Shown: in pieces, positions 10,246-20,222 of the stretch
How positions within the stretch are numbered: the first letter of the stretch is position 1
Layout: the number at the start of each line of letters is the position of its first letter
Assembly (NCBI GenBank): GCA_030849465.1
Contig: JARVLF010000023.1
Span: 310,001 to 374,000, forward strand
From: Moesziomyces globuligerus
Lineage: Eukaryota > Basidiomycota > Ustilaginomycetes > Ustilaginales > Ustilaginaceae
Direction: 5' to 3'
DNA: 64,000 bases
Made by a program: the position numbers and the translations under genes
The notes under the pieces: generated by a model
Seen by the model: only the letters and a program-made list of their open reading frames with translations
Database searches by the model: none
Told to the model about the DNA's origin: nothing

Positions 10246-11226
10246 GCGCGGTCTCGTTGTGTAGATTTGTATTTGTACCATAGAATCACAGAATCGTTTG
10301 GATAACTCGAACTTACCCGTTTACGAGCGTGGTGTCAGCGATCGATGGTGTCGCCCACAAGTGACTGCAGCCGCCAAGATGTGTGTGGAAGCTGCCTGGA
10401 CTCGACACTGCGAGGCAAATGTGAGTCTATGGCGTGAAGTGTTACTTTCGAGTGTTGGGAAACAAGGCGAAATCCAAATTCCGATTCCGACGCTGCTGTG
10501 AGGCGGCGGCTGCTTCTGGGCTTGGCTCGGCTTGGCTTGGCTGAAAGAGGAAAGAGGAATTACAACAGGCGCGGTTGGGTGAGAGCGAGCGTGCATCGAC
10601 GGCGGCGCGTGCGTGTCAACGAATTCGGGCGTGCGTGCGTGTGGGCTCAGCCCGCAGTCCCCCGACATCCGGACCCTGAAGCACACACACACACACCACA
10701 ATACACACTCATACAACACACATCCGCTCATCGACGGCTGCCACCTCCTCCTCCCCCCTTCGTCATCCTCAGCCATTCGCTTCCGTCCATCACCAGAGTC
10801 TGGCGTGGCCATCTCGCAAAAGCATCTCCCATCGCATCGTCATTCCTTTGATACCCCTCGGCACACGGCTTCCGGTTTCGCACTTCAACACACGTCTCTT
10901 CATCTGCTCTCGCACCCGTCGACCCGTCCCGGCACCTCCAGTTCGTCCCTCCTCCAATGCCTGCTGCCCAGCTCTACGCTTCGACATCATAGCGCGATCG
11001 ATAAGGTCGACTCAGCTTTCGGACATCGCATCGGATCAACTCCGGGTGGGCACTCTCGCTCGCGCCACTGGGCCGCCCCGGTGATCACACCCTTCGGCAC
11101 AGCCGACGGCCCTCGACGTCACACCTGCAGGTCCCGCTTCATTGCGGTCGACAGAGCTGCGCTCCTTCCATCCCGATACCCCTCCGATCACTGCATCGCC
11201 GGCACCATCCGGCCTAGAACCACACC
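10246..11226. other. intergenic region and kinesin-3 leader
   Basis: No gene is supported. The region contains a CA microsatellite (about 10682-10696). A long pyrimidine- and CA-rich stretch runs up to the kinesin ATG and looks like promoter plus 5' leader. Open frames of up to 205 codons here have no recognisable domain. Confidence 0.6.
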
Positions 11227-14200
11227 ATGACGGACTCGGGCAATATCAAGGTCGTCGTCCGATGTCGGCCCATGAACTCGAGAGAGCGCAACCGCGGCGC
11301 CTCCAATCTCATCGAGTTCGTCGACGACAAACAGCTCGTCCTCCAACCCCCCTCCGAGGGCGACAGCAGGGAAAACTCCAAAGCCACAAAGAAGAAGCAC
11401 ATGCCCTTCTCCTTCGACCGCGCCTACGACGAAAACACCGAACAGGACACCCTCTTCCAGTACATCGGCGTCGAGCTCCTCGAACATGCCTTCAACGGCT
11501 TCAACACCTGCGTATTCGCCTACGGTCAGACCGGCTCCGGCAAGTCCCACTCCATGGTCGGCTATGCAGAGGCAAAGGGCCTCATCCCCCTCACCTGCTC
11601 CCGTCTCTTTGACGACATCCACGACAAGACTGACGCAGACGAGCACCTCAAGATCTCGGTAGAGGTCAGCTACATCGAGATCTACAACGAAAAGGTGCGC
11701 GACCTCCTCAACCCCAAGAACAAGGGCAATCTCAAGGTCCGCGAGCATCCCAGCCTCGGACCCTACGTGGAAGATCTCAGCAAGCTCGTCGTCGGCAGCT
11801 TCCGCGATATCGAAAACCTCATGGACGAGGGCAACAAAGCCAGAACCGTCGCTGCTACCAACATGAACGAGACAAGCTCCCGTTCTCACGCCGTCTTCAC
11901 CCTCGTCCTCACCCAGAAGCGCTTCGACCCACAGACAAGCCTCGAGGCCGAAAAGGTCTCGCGCATCTCGCTCGTCGATCTTGCCGGCTCGGAGCGCGCC
12001 AACTCTACCGGCGCTACCGGTGCACGTCTCAAGGAAGGAGCCAACATCAACCGCTCCCTCACCACGCTCGGAAAAGTCATCGCCGCGCTCGCCATCGCCA
12101 GCTCCGCAGCAGATCCGCCAAAGGGTGCCAAGAAGGGCAAGGCCGCCGCCCTCGACAGCTTCGTTCCGTATCGAGACTCGGTCCTCACCTGGCTCCTCAA
12201 GGACAGTCTCGGCGGCAACTCCAAGACTGCCATGATCGCCGCCATCTCCCCCGCCGATTACGAAGAGACGCTCAGTACGCTCCGCTACGCCGACCAGGCC
12301 AAGAAGATCAAGAACAAGGCCGTCGTCAACGAAGATCCCAACGCCAAGCTCATCCGCGAACTCAAGGAGGAGCTCGAGATGCTCCGCACCCGCGTTTCGG
12401 GCGGCGGCGGCGTCGAAGGAGAGAGCAACTGGGATCCAAACATCCCGCCCGAAAAACAGGTCGTTCGCTACCAGACCAAGTCCGGCGAGATCAAGACCGT
12501 CACCAAGGCCGAGCTCCAGGAGCAGCTCGAACAGAGCGAGAAGATCATGAGCAGCCTCAACGAGAGCTGGGAGGAGAAGCTCGCAAAGACGCAATCCATC
12601 CAAAAGGAGCGCGAGAAGGCGCTCGAGGAATTGGGCATCTCCGTCGACAAGGGAAACGTCGGCGTCCACACACCCAAGAAGCTGCCTCACTTGGTCAACC
12701 TCAACGAGGACCCGCTCATGTCCGAGTGCCTCATCTACCAGATCAAGTCCGGACATACGCTCGTCGGCAACCTCGACAGCGGCGCAGACGTTCACATCAA
12801 GCTCAGCGGCACCAAGATCCTCGCCAAACACTGCCTCTTCGACCACACTGACGGCGTCGTCACCGTCACCGCCATGCCAGACAGCATGACCATGGTCAAC
12901 GGCAAGCGCCTTGCCCCAGACGAGCCCAAACGTCTCCGCTCTGGCTACCGTGTCATCCTTGGCGACTTCCACGTCTTCCGCTTCAATCACCCCGAGGAAG
13001 TCAGAAAGGCCAGAGATCGCGTCCGTTCCACTCTCGCCTTATCTACCGGCGAAGCCCAGAACGAAACGCTTCAGGACAGCGACAACCCCGCCACCCGCCC
13101 CGACTCGCCCGCGTCCGGAGACGTCGACTGGACCTACGCCCGCAGAGAGTACGCGCTCGCCAAGCTCAACGGACAGAACGTCAACTTTGACAATCTCAAC
13201 GAAGAAGACCTCGAGAAGCTTTTCGAAGACATCTCGCGTGCTCGCTCGAAAAAGTCGCTCGGCGGCGTGCTGGGCAGACCTGAAAGCAGGGCAAGTCTGT
13301 TCGACGACAATGCCAGCGAGTCGGCCAGCTCGGTCGTTCGGCCTTATTCGCTCGGCGCCATGACCGACGACACCAGCATCGACCCCTGGAGTCAGGCCGG
13401 CAGTGAAATGGGCTCCATGCGCTTCGGTCCGGGTACGCCCATGAAGGACTCGCCTTATAGCAATTCGACCGCCTCCCCGGCAGTATCCGCAGCGGCAGCC
13501 GCGAGCCACCGTGAGACCGAGTCGCTCCGCGCCAAGGTGCGCGAGTACGAGGAAAAGCTCACACGTATGCACAATGGCTCTCCAGCCGGTATCGGCTCGC
13601 CGCGTCTCGATGGGCCCACGCAGTACAGCGAGGCGCAAAAGGCGCTGCTGCACCACGCCCTCACCAAATGGAAAGGCCACACCCGGGTCTCGATGGCTGA
13701 GGACGCGCTGTCCAAGGCCGTGCTCGTTAAGGAGGCCAACGTGATCAGCAAGGAGCTCAGCAAGCACGTCACCTACCAGTTCACCGTCGTCGATGACTTT
13801 CCCCTTGCCGTGCCGACCTCAGGCGTCGAGGCGATTGCAGGCCTCACCGAATTTGACGACGTCGCCGACCCGGAGCTCGCTTCCTGCGCCAAGCCGTGCA
13901 TGGGCATCAAGGTGCTCGACTACGTCCACCAGACCTGTTACGTCTGGTCCATGCCCAAGTTCGAGCAGCGCCTTCAGAAGATGCGCAACCTCTACACCTT
14001 TGTCGACAAGCCCGAGTACTCGCAACACTTCAACTGGTCCGATCCGTTCTACGAGCTGCCCACGCCCGCCTATGCCTTTGTCGCCAGCACGCTCGTGCCG
14101 CTCAACCCACTCTCGCGCCAGATCTCGACCAAGTACCGTCTGCCGCTGCTCGACCGTCACACGGGCCATCAGATTGGCTCTTGCAGTGTCTCGCTCAAGT

Positions 14201-16218
14201 TCGTCAGCATCGCCCCGGTGCCCGCCTCCAGTCGCAGCTCTCTTGCTGCTGCAGCGAGCCTAGCGGCGCCGCCCAGCGGTGCTTTGTCGCGCGGATCTGG
14301 GTCGCCCACGCCGTCTTCGACGCACAGCACGGCGGCGACCGATCTGCCCGTCGGCCAGAAGTTCGGCTTCCAGGTGCTGGTCGACTCGGTCTCGGGTCTC
14401 TCGCGCGACGAGTTTGCGAGCGTGCATCTGCAGGTCAAGCTGAGCTCGTTTGCGGGCAACGAGCTGGGCAAGGACGAGGCGTACACTTCGGTGCCTGTGG
14501 ATCTCGTCAGCGAGGAAAGCATCGCCGAGGTGCGCCTGCGCAGGACGCTCTCGTTTGTGCTCACCGCCGAGTCGATCGAGTGGCTGCGCACCGGATTCGC
14601 GCCCATCGAGCTGTACGCCAAGCTGAAGCGACCGTATCTCGTCTCGTTGGAGCAGCACGACCACGAGCGCGAGAGCATCGACGACCGCGCGGCGACGTTT
14701 GCGCCGCTGCACTCGCTGGCCAACGGTGCGGATGGCTCCGTGCGCGAGGGGGCAGGTCGCCGCGCGACCATGTCCAACACGATGAAGGAGCGGCTGTCCG
14801 AAACCGAGATGCGCGGCGAGGAGCGCCACCACATCCTGGCCTCGGTGCAGATCTGCGAGCTGGATGCGTCGGGCGAGTACATGCCCGTGCCCGTGCGTGC
14901 GCAGTCGGCGCTCGATCCGGGCTCGTTCTTCCTCCGCCAGGGCCTGCAGCGCAAGCTCGTGCTGCACCTCGCGCACGATTCGGGCCGGCAGTTCTTGTGG
15001 GGTCGGGTGACCAAGCTCGAGCTCGGCGACGTGCGACTGCTAGACGCGCGAGGGCGCGTTCACGGCGGCAAGGCTTCGGACACAGTACCGCTCAAGGCGC
15101 CGGCGAAGCAGCAGACGCTCGAGTTTCTCGCCAACGGCACCAGCGAGCTCGGGCTGTGGGCGTGGTGGGACAGCAGCGTGCACGACAGTCTGCATCTGAA
15201 CCGCACCACGGCAAGCGGGCAGCGCGTGCTGGTACGGCTGAGCTTCGAGGTCGAGGTGGACCGGTGCGTGGCACCGGTGGCGTTCTCGATGGACGTAGCC
15301 GTATCGATCAACGCGCGCGATGCCAAGCCGCCGGGGAGGCTGATGAGCCTCATCGAGTCGGCGACGAGCGGCGCACGGACGCTGAGCAAGACGAGCGCGA
15401 TCTTTAGCGTGCGTCTGGTGCCGCCGATGACCAAGAAGACGGCCGATCTGTGGCGGCTGGACACGGCCAAGAAGTACGTGCGCGGGCAGGAGGCGCTGCG
15501 GGGATGGAAGGCACGCGGCCTCAGCCTGGTGCAAGACCACGCGCAGTTGCGGCGGGCCGAGGAGAGGCGCGCCGAGGTGGAGGGCGTTCGAGCGCTGCTG
15601 CGTGCGCATCCGCCGCTCGCGCTCAGTCTGGACGCAGGCGGGCCGGACGCAGGCAGGGAGGAGCTGTTGGAGCGGACGCTCGCGCTGTGGCAGCGCGCGG
15701 TGCGCGATGCCAAGATGCAGGTCGTGATCGCCGAGCAGCCGTCGACGACGCAGGATCCAGCCGCGTCTTCCGGCGCCGGGCAGCTGGCGTCGATGTTCGA
15801 GCAGTCAGGCGCTGGGTTAGGGCTCGAGGGCGCGGTGGGGCTGGAAGAGGCGAATCCCAAGTTGACGGCGCAGGTGACGTTGGTGGCGCGCAGCGACAAT
15901 GCGACCAAGCGCGGCTGGCTCGAGATGCCGATCGAGGCTTTTACCGACGAATGGACGCGGCGCTGGTTCGCGCTCCGCCGGCCCTTCCTGTACATCTACG
16001 CGTCCAGCGCCGAGACCGACGAGCTGATGGCGATCAACGTGGCGAGCGTCCGCGTCGAGCACGACGCCAACATCGAGCGCATGCTCGGACGCCAGAACGT
16101 CTTTGGCGTCTACACGTCGAGCAACTCGTACTTCCTCCAGGCTCCCAGCGACAAGGACATGCATGCCTGGATGGTCGCGCTCGACTCGCTCTACCAGCCC
16201 GAGCCAGCTGACGCATAG
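11227..16218 (+). CDS. kin3: kinesin-3 motor (Unc104/KIF1A family, Kin3)
   Basis: A 1663-residue plus-end-directed microtubule motor. The motor domain covers about residues 5-360, with P-loop GQTGSGKS (100-107), switch I NETSSRSH and switch II DLAGSERAN. Next come a short neck coiled coil, an FHA domain (about 505-610), the kinesin-3 stalk domains (KIF1B/DUF3694 type, about 850-1400), and a C-terminal PH domain (about 1545-1655) that binds membrane phosphoinositides. This order is diagnostic of Unc104/KIF1A. In U. maydis the orthologue Kin3, of nearly the same length (about 1,676 residues as I recall), moves early endosomes along hyphae for polarised growth and for mRNA and protein traffic. 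The coding region is intronless, and the ATG follows a pyrimidine-rich leader and sits directly before the conserved GNIKVVVRCRP strand. Confidence 0.97.
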   Translation: MTDSGNIKVVVRCRPMNSRERNRGASNLIEFVDDKQLVLQPPSEGDSRENSKATKKKHMPFSFDRAYDENTEQDTLFQYIGVELLEHAFNGFNTCVFAYGQTGSGKSHSMVGYAEAKGLIPLTCSRLFDDIHDKTDADEHLKISVEVSYIEIYNEKVRDLLNPKNKGNLKVREHPSLGPYVEDLSKLVVGSFRDIENLMDEGNKARTVAATNMNETSSRSHAVFTLVLTQKRFDPQTSLEAEKVSRISLVDLAGSERANSTGATGARLKEGANINRSLTTLGKVIAALAIASSAADPPKGAKKGKAAALDSFVPYRDSVLTWLLKDSLGGNSKTAMIAAISPADYEETLSTLRYADQAKKIKNKAVVNEDPNAKLIRELKEELEMLRTRVSGGGGVEGESNWDPNIPPEKQVVRYQTKSGEIKTVTKAELQEQLEQSEKIMSSLNESWEEKLAKTQSIQKEREKALEELGISVDKGNVGVHTPKKLPHLVNLNEDPLMSECLIYQIKSGHTLVGNLDSGADVHIKLSGTKILAKHCLFDHTDGVVTVTAMPDSMTMVNGKRLAPDEPKRLRSGYRVILGDFHVFRFNHPEEVRKARDRVRSTLALSTGEAQNETLQDSDNPATRPDSPASGDVDWTYARREYALAKLNGQNVNFDNLNEEDLEKLFEDISRARSKKSLGGVLGRPESRASLFDDNASESASSVVRPYSLGAMTDDTSIDPWSQAGSEMGSMRFGPGTPMKDSPYSNSTASPAVSAAAAASHRETESLRAKVREYEEKLTRMHNGSPAGIGSPRLDGPTQYSEAQKALLHHALTKWKGHTRVSMAEDALSKAVLVKEANVISKELSKHVTYQFTVVDDFPLAVPTSGVEAIAGLTEFDDVADPELASCAKPCMGIKVLDYVHQTCYVWSMPKFEQRLQKMRNLYTFVDKPEYSQHFNWSDPFYELPTPAYAFVASTLVPLNPLSRQISTKYRLPLLDRHTGHQIGSCSVSLKFVSIAPVPASSRSSLAAAASLAAPPSGALSRGSGSPTPSSTHSTAATDLPVGQKFGFQVLVDSVSGLSRDEFASVHLQVKLSSFAGNELGKDEAYTSVPVDLVSEESIAEVRLRRTLSFVLTAESIEWLRTGFAPIELYAKLKRPYLVSLEQHDHERESIDDRAATFAPLHSLANGADGSVREGAGRRATMSNTMKERLSETEMRGEERHHILASVQICELDASGEYMPVPVRAQSALDPGSFFLRQGLQRKLVLHLAHDSGRQFLWGRVTKLELGDVRLLDARGRVHGGKASDTVPLKAPAKQQTLEFLANGTSELGLWAWWDSSVHDSLHLNRTTASGQRVLVRLSFEVEVDRCVAPVAFSMDVAVSINARDAKPPGRLMSLIESATSGARTLSKTSAIFSVRLVPPMTKKTADLWRLDTAKKYVRGQEALRGWKARGLSLVQDHAQLRRAEERRAEVEGVRALLRAHPPLALSLDAGGPDAGREELLERTLALWQRAVRDAKMQVVIAEQPSTTQDPAASSGAGQLASMFEQSGAGLGLEGAVGLEEANPKLTAQVTLVARSDNATKRGWLEMPIEAFTDEWTRRWFALRRPFLYIYASSAETDELMAINVASVRVEHDANIERMLGRQNVFGVYTSSNSYFLQAPSDKDMHAWMVALDSLYQPEPADA

Positions 16219-16366
16219 CGGCGCACACCTCAGCAATGAGACACAGCTTTCAAAACGGAGACCACACAGCCGAATACGCGAACGGATCAAGTAGGCAAGG
16301 ACAATCGATTCTGAGCACCTGAGCACCTGAGTGGAAAGACGGGCCTTCAAGGGTGGAGGGGAAGGT

Positions 16367-18439
16367 TCAGGGTGGGGTGATAGCGTCTGGGGTACTCGGC
16401 GTGGTGGAGGCTGGAATTTTCTCGGACTGTTTCCGCGCCTTGTGCTCTCTGTCTTCGCTGGCAGAGAAGACGACGCCGTTGACGATGCGAGAGATGAGCT
16501 TCCTTCCCTCCCAGAGCGGGAGGAAGGTGAAGATGAGCAGGGCGGCGAAAGCCCAGATAATGGCGACGACGATCCAGCCGATGAAAAACGGTTTGGAGAA
16601 CTCGTACTTTGCGCCGTACATGATAAAAGGCCAGAGGAGCCAGACGCCGATGAAGAGGCCGAGGGCGACGTATGCGGCGATCCTGCTCTGGCGTTGCATG
16701 AACCTCGTCTCTGCCTCTGTGAAGGGTTGGTCCCCTCGCTCGGTGTGGACGGTGTGGGACTCGACTCTGGGTTTGTCGTCGATGGGTGACGAGGTTCCGT
16801 TGGAGTTGAGCGTCGAGGATGAGTCGTCCTGGATGAGTCTGATCTCGTTGAACCTCTCCCAGTTGAAACCGGGTTCGGGGCGAAGGTACGAGATGAGCGG
16901 TGAGAGGATGGCGGGCACAACTGCGGCGACGATGGTTCCCCACATGCACGGTAGCAGCTCACCGGTGGTGGTAACGTCGAGCACACCTCCACCGTAATGG
17001 GAGGCTGTAGCCAACCAGGTGGCGATTCCAGCCACCATACCTACGACGGGTGAGACGACGGCGGCAAGCCACGTCTGCTTCTTCCACAGCACGGTAAGTG
17101 GCAACGTGACCATGGCAGGACACGTGATGAGACCGAGGAAGTAGAGCGTCCACGTCAGGCTGATGCCAATGTAGTAGAGCATGGTGGAAAATGCCGAGGC
17201 AAAGATCGCAAAGCCGATGCAAGCGACGCGGCTGACGCGGATCACCTGTCGATCCGTAGCGTGCGGACGGAGGTAGGTGTGGTAGACATCCGACGAGACG
17301 ATCGACGACACCGCGATGAGCTGCGCAGACGTCGTCGACGTCACCGCCATGAAGATCAGGATCACCACCGCTACCGCACCGCCCTTACCCGCAACCGCCA
17401 GCGCAGTGTAGGCCAGCGGCAGGCCCGAATTCTGTTCCGTCGCGCTCAGTTGACGTCCAAACGCCGGCCAAATCGGATTCGTCTGCAGCGATAATCCGGC
17501 CAACCCCATCACGGTACCCAAACACCACGGCAGGCCAAAGTACAACACTCCTCCCAAGATGTATCCCGGCACGGCTGCCGCCACATCTGCGCTGTATGCC
17601 TTCTGCCAGTACGAGCTGTCGAGAGCCACCAATCCGGCATTGCCCAAGGTATGCAGAACGCCGAACTGCACGGCGCCGTCGCTGGTCATGGTGAGGATGG
17701 AGCCGTTGTAGTTTCCCTTGATCGGGTTGGCCAGGTTAGCTTGCTTGACCAACTCCCACAGATGACCCGGAGTCTGGATCGCGTCGTTGGAGAGCGTCTT
17801 GAGCGTGAGGAAAAGCACGATGATGAGCAGCGCGACCGAGTGCATCCAGTCGGTGAGGAAGGTGGCCTTGAGTCCACCCGAGATCGTGTACAGGCAGACG
17901 CCGACGGGCAGAAGAAAGGTGGATGCGATGATGTGCATCCCCGTCAGCGCAGACACGGTCGCCGAGGCTCCGAGCAGCATGTTGGCCACCGCAATCGTGT
18001 TGTTCGCCAGGCAGAAAAACATGTACAGCCAGTGCGCCGCCGTTCCATATCGCACGCGTACGATCTCGAGCACAGTGTGCGCATGTGGCGTCTTGAGCTT
18101 GCTCTGGATCGCAAGCAGTGCAAAGGTCGTGATCTGAACAACGCAGCCCCCCGCAAACCACCATGCGCCTCCGACCCCATACAAGAACGCGACGAGACAT
18201 GAGGAGAGGAGCGCGGTCGACCAGGCCCAGGATGAGAAGACGGCGGTGGCGGTGAGGCCGGTGCCGATTTTTCGGCCCGCGGTGGCGTACGTCTCGAATT
18301 GCGCATTGTTCTCGCCATTGAAGCGCCAAAGCAGGTGGGTGATGTAGTGCATGACAATGGCGAAGGCAAATCCGAAGCCGAGTACGACGCCATACCCGAC
18401 CCCCTGGCTGAGGGGTGGCGGAATGCTGTCAGCCGCCAT
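16367..18439 (-). CDS. DUR3: urea active transporter, DUR3 type (sodium:solute symporter family)
   Basis: 690 residues from the ATG at 18439 (MAADSIPPP). The frame stays open upstream, but that part is unlike a transporter and has no other well-placed ATG. The protein has about 15 hydrophobic segments, beginning GVGYGVVLGFGFAFAIVMHY. The TAGRKIGTGLTATAVFSSW segment and the loop after the last core helices (RPEPGFNWERFNEIRLI) are characteristic of fungal DUR3. These proteins take up urea, and in some fungi polyamines, across the plasma membrane, usually under nitrogen-catabolite control by GATA factors. Its 3' end faces the kinesin-3 gene with only 148 bp between stop codons. A GATAAGATA site lies about 670 bp upstream of the start. 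Family assignment is firm. Substrate is inferred. Confidence 0.92.
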   Translation of the reverse strand: MAADSIPPPLSQGVGYGVVLGFGFAFAIVMHYITHLLWRFNGENNAQFETYATAGRKIGTGLTATAVFSSWAWSTALLSSCLVAFLYGVGGAWWFAGGCVVQITTFALLAIQSKLKTPHAHTVLEIVRVRYGTAAHWLYMFFCLANNTIAVANMLLGASATVSALTGMHIIASTFLLPVGVCLYTISGGLKATFLTDWMHSVALLIIVLFLTLKTLSNDAIQTPGHLWELVKQANLANPIKGNYNGSILTMTSDGAVQFGVLHTLGNAGLVALDSSYWQKAYSADVAAAVPGYILGGVLYFGLPWCLGTVMGLAGLSLQTNPIWPAFGRQLSATEQNSGLPLAYTALAVAGKGGAVAVVILIFMAVTSTTSAQLIAVSSIVSSDVYHTYLRPHATDRQVIRVSRVACIGFAIFASAFSTMLYYIGISLTWTLYFLGLITCPAMVTLPLTVLWKKQTWLAAVVSPVVGMVAGIATWLATASHYGGGVLDVTTTGELLPCMWGTIVAAVVPAILSPLISYLRPEPGFNWERFNEIRLIQDDSSSTLNSNGTSSPIDDKPRVESHTVHTERGDQPFTEAETRFMQRQSRIAAYVALGLFIGVWLLWPFIMYGAKYEFSKPFFIGWIVVAIIWAFAALLIFTFLPLWEGRKLISRIVNGVVFSASEDREHKARKQSEKIPASTTPSTPDAITPP

Positions 18440-19774
18440 CGTGTCGATTTCTGACCGATGAGATCCGATAGAAGTCTGCCAACGGTGGAGCTCGAGGGAA
18501 GGACAGCTTGCTGAAGAAAGGTGAGATGAGCTCAGAGAGGCAAGGGGGGCAAGAGTTAAAGAGGAGGGGGGAGGGGGCAAGCTCTGAGGCTCGGGAAGAT
18601 CGCGAGTGCTTAAATGTCTTCTGTTTCTGTGGATGGTCCGCTGTCGAGAGATGCGGCGCACAGATCTCGCCGGAATCCAAACGGACCGCCCTTGCGCTCC
18701 GTAACCTTCCTGTTCATGCAAACGCAGTGCGTCCGGACAAGGCGCAGGATTCAGGCACCGGGCTTGTCAGCACCCAGCGCAGATGCCGCAGCTCGCTTGC
18801 AGCTGTGCCACTGTCTAGCTGTGAGAAGTGAAGTAATGTCGGGACCTTGCGAACAACGTCGACCGCATGGCGTGCAGGTTCGGGGTGGCAAAACCACCTT
18901 TCCGTTGCTGACCCGCTCAGCTAGCGTGGTTTTGGATTGCGAGACGGGCATTGGACGGGCAAGACGGGAGTACGGGGGCCCGGACGGCTGCTCATGAAAG
19001 CAGGCAGACGGCGGAGCGGGTGCGCGCACACGCAGCCGAGCCGAACATCTTGATTGCTGTTCCGATCCAGAAAAGACGGCGATGAAGAGCGGTACAACGC
19101 CGCGATAAGATACAGTACTCTAGACGGCGTCTGATTTTGACGTGAGTCCGAGAGGGATGGCGACATCGCGCCAACGCGGTCGCGCAAATTGGCAGCTCGC
19201 AGCGGGCTGCGGGTTTTCCTACGGCCCGCACGCGGCGACTTTGCCGCTGTCGCCGCTTCTTTGGAATTTCACTCCACCGAACAGACCCTGTTCGCCCTCC
19301 GCCCCGCAACCGTTGTCCACCAGTCCACACCAGCCTTTCATTACCAATCAGTTCCGCACACTCTGCAGTCGGCCGTGATCGATGCCGGTTGGATTCAGCG
19401 TGACAATACTTAGAGCGTGTGCGTCTCCGATACCTCGATCACTCGACTGGGAATGCAGAGCCGTTCACGGGGAAACCCGAATCTCATTACTGGAACAGCG
19501 ACATGGGGGACAGAACGTGGGCGGCTGGGGATGGTGGGATCACACCACCGATCGCGAACAGCGTCGCACATCCGCAGCACGCCATGCCGTCCACGGCGCC
19601 ATCTCCTTTCACAGCAGCACAGCGGCGCAGCGAGCGGTGGTGCCACCACGTTTGCCGAAGCGCCTAAGAACGCGCGTGCTAAACTGGCACGCCATCGCAT
19701 CATACCTTGGCGTCAATGTTGATCAGTGACCGCAAAGAGTCATATTCGCAATGCAAGGCTTGCTCGACATCGAC
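18440..19774. other. DUR3 promoter region, no further gene seen
   Basis: About 1.3 kb between the DUR3 start and tRNA-Ala. It opens with a purine-rich leader on the plus strand, and contains the GATA pair at 19104-19112. No reading frame has recognisable features. Confidence 0.6.
19104..19112 (+). promoter_or_regulatory. candidate GATA-factor site upstream of DUR3
   Basis: The sequence GATAAGATA contains two overlapping GATA cores. Fungal nitrogen regulators of the Nit2/AreA type bind HGATAR sites, often paired, upstream of urea transporter genes. The distance from the DUR3 start (about 665 bp) is plausible in a filamentous or dimorphic fungus. This is an inference from one motif. Confidence 0.35.
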
Positions 19775-19857
19775 GGGGGTTTAGCTCAGTTGGTAGAGCG
19801 TTCGCTTAGCACCGTCTAAATTGCGAAAGGTCGCGTGTTCGACTCATGCAGTCTCCA
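19775..19857 (+). tRNA. tRNA-Ala (anticodon AGC) with a 10-nt intron
   Basis: A full cloverleaf can be drawn. The acceptor is GGGGGTT paired with AGTCTCC, including the G3:U70 wobble pair that is the alanine identity element. D stem GCTC/GAGC, anticodon stem TTCGC/GCGAA, loop TTAGCA then T, T stem GCGTG/CATGC with loop TTCGACT, discriminator A at 19857. Ten bases (19812-19821) interrupt the loop after position 37, the canonical site for a nuclear tRNA intron. A T5 run follows at 19868. Confidence 0.93.
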
Positions 19858-19867
19858 AAATCCTTTC

Positions 19868-19872
19868 TTTTT
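19868..19872 (+). terminator. RNA polymerase III terminator of tRNA-Ala
   Basis: Run of five T residues 11 bases after the tRNA 3' end, preceded by TTTC, within a T-rich stretch. Confidence 0.7.
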
Positions 19873-20078
19873 GTTTTCCCTTCCTTTTTTGGCTCTTGCG
19901 CCTGCTCGGGTCGAGCCGTCTCTTGAACGACCGTGCTGCAAGGAAGACGTTGCCTGCGGGCGATACAGACCCAACGAGGCCGCACTGCGCATCAACTTTG
20001 GCATGGATATCTTGGATCTATATTCGCGCTTCCTTTCGTGGAGACGCTGTTAGATGGCCGCTGCGTAGCAAGAATGGT

Positions 20079-20094
20079 AAAAAAAAAAAAAAAA
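20079..20094 (-). terminator. RNA polymerase III terminator of the 5S rRNA gene
   Basis: Sixteen A residues on the plus strand, read as T16 about 10 bases after the 5S 3' end on the minus strand. The gap holds further TTTC units. Confidence 0.75.
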
Positions 20095-20104
20095 GAAAGA
20101 AAGG

Positions 20105-20222
20105 AACTGCAGCACCCAGGATTCCCGCGTGGTCCCCCACCGCAGTACTGACTAGGCGATACCGTGCTTAACTTCGCAGATCGGACGGGATGCGGTGCTT
20201 TCACGGTTCTATGGCCGCAGAT
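20105..20222 (-). rRNA. 5S ribosomal RNA
   Basis: 118 nt on the minus strand. It shows the basidiomycete 5S core: GGCCATA near the 5' end, GAAAGCACCGCATCCCGTCC, GATCTGCGAAGTTAAGC, GGTGGGGGACCACGCGGGAA and TCCTGGGTGCTGC at the 3' end. Helix I closes as CTGCGGC with GCTGCAG (one G-U pair). It stands alone, away from 18S-28S repeats, as dispersed 5S genes do in smuts. The internal box A/C promoter region is intact, so the gene is probably active. Confidence 0.95.

Noticed and set aside
11188..12990. 600-codon minus-strand frame opposite the kinesin motor domain
   Set aside because: A shadow of the conserved motor coding sequence. Leu/Val/Asp-rich pseudo-protein with no family resemblance.
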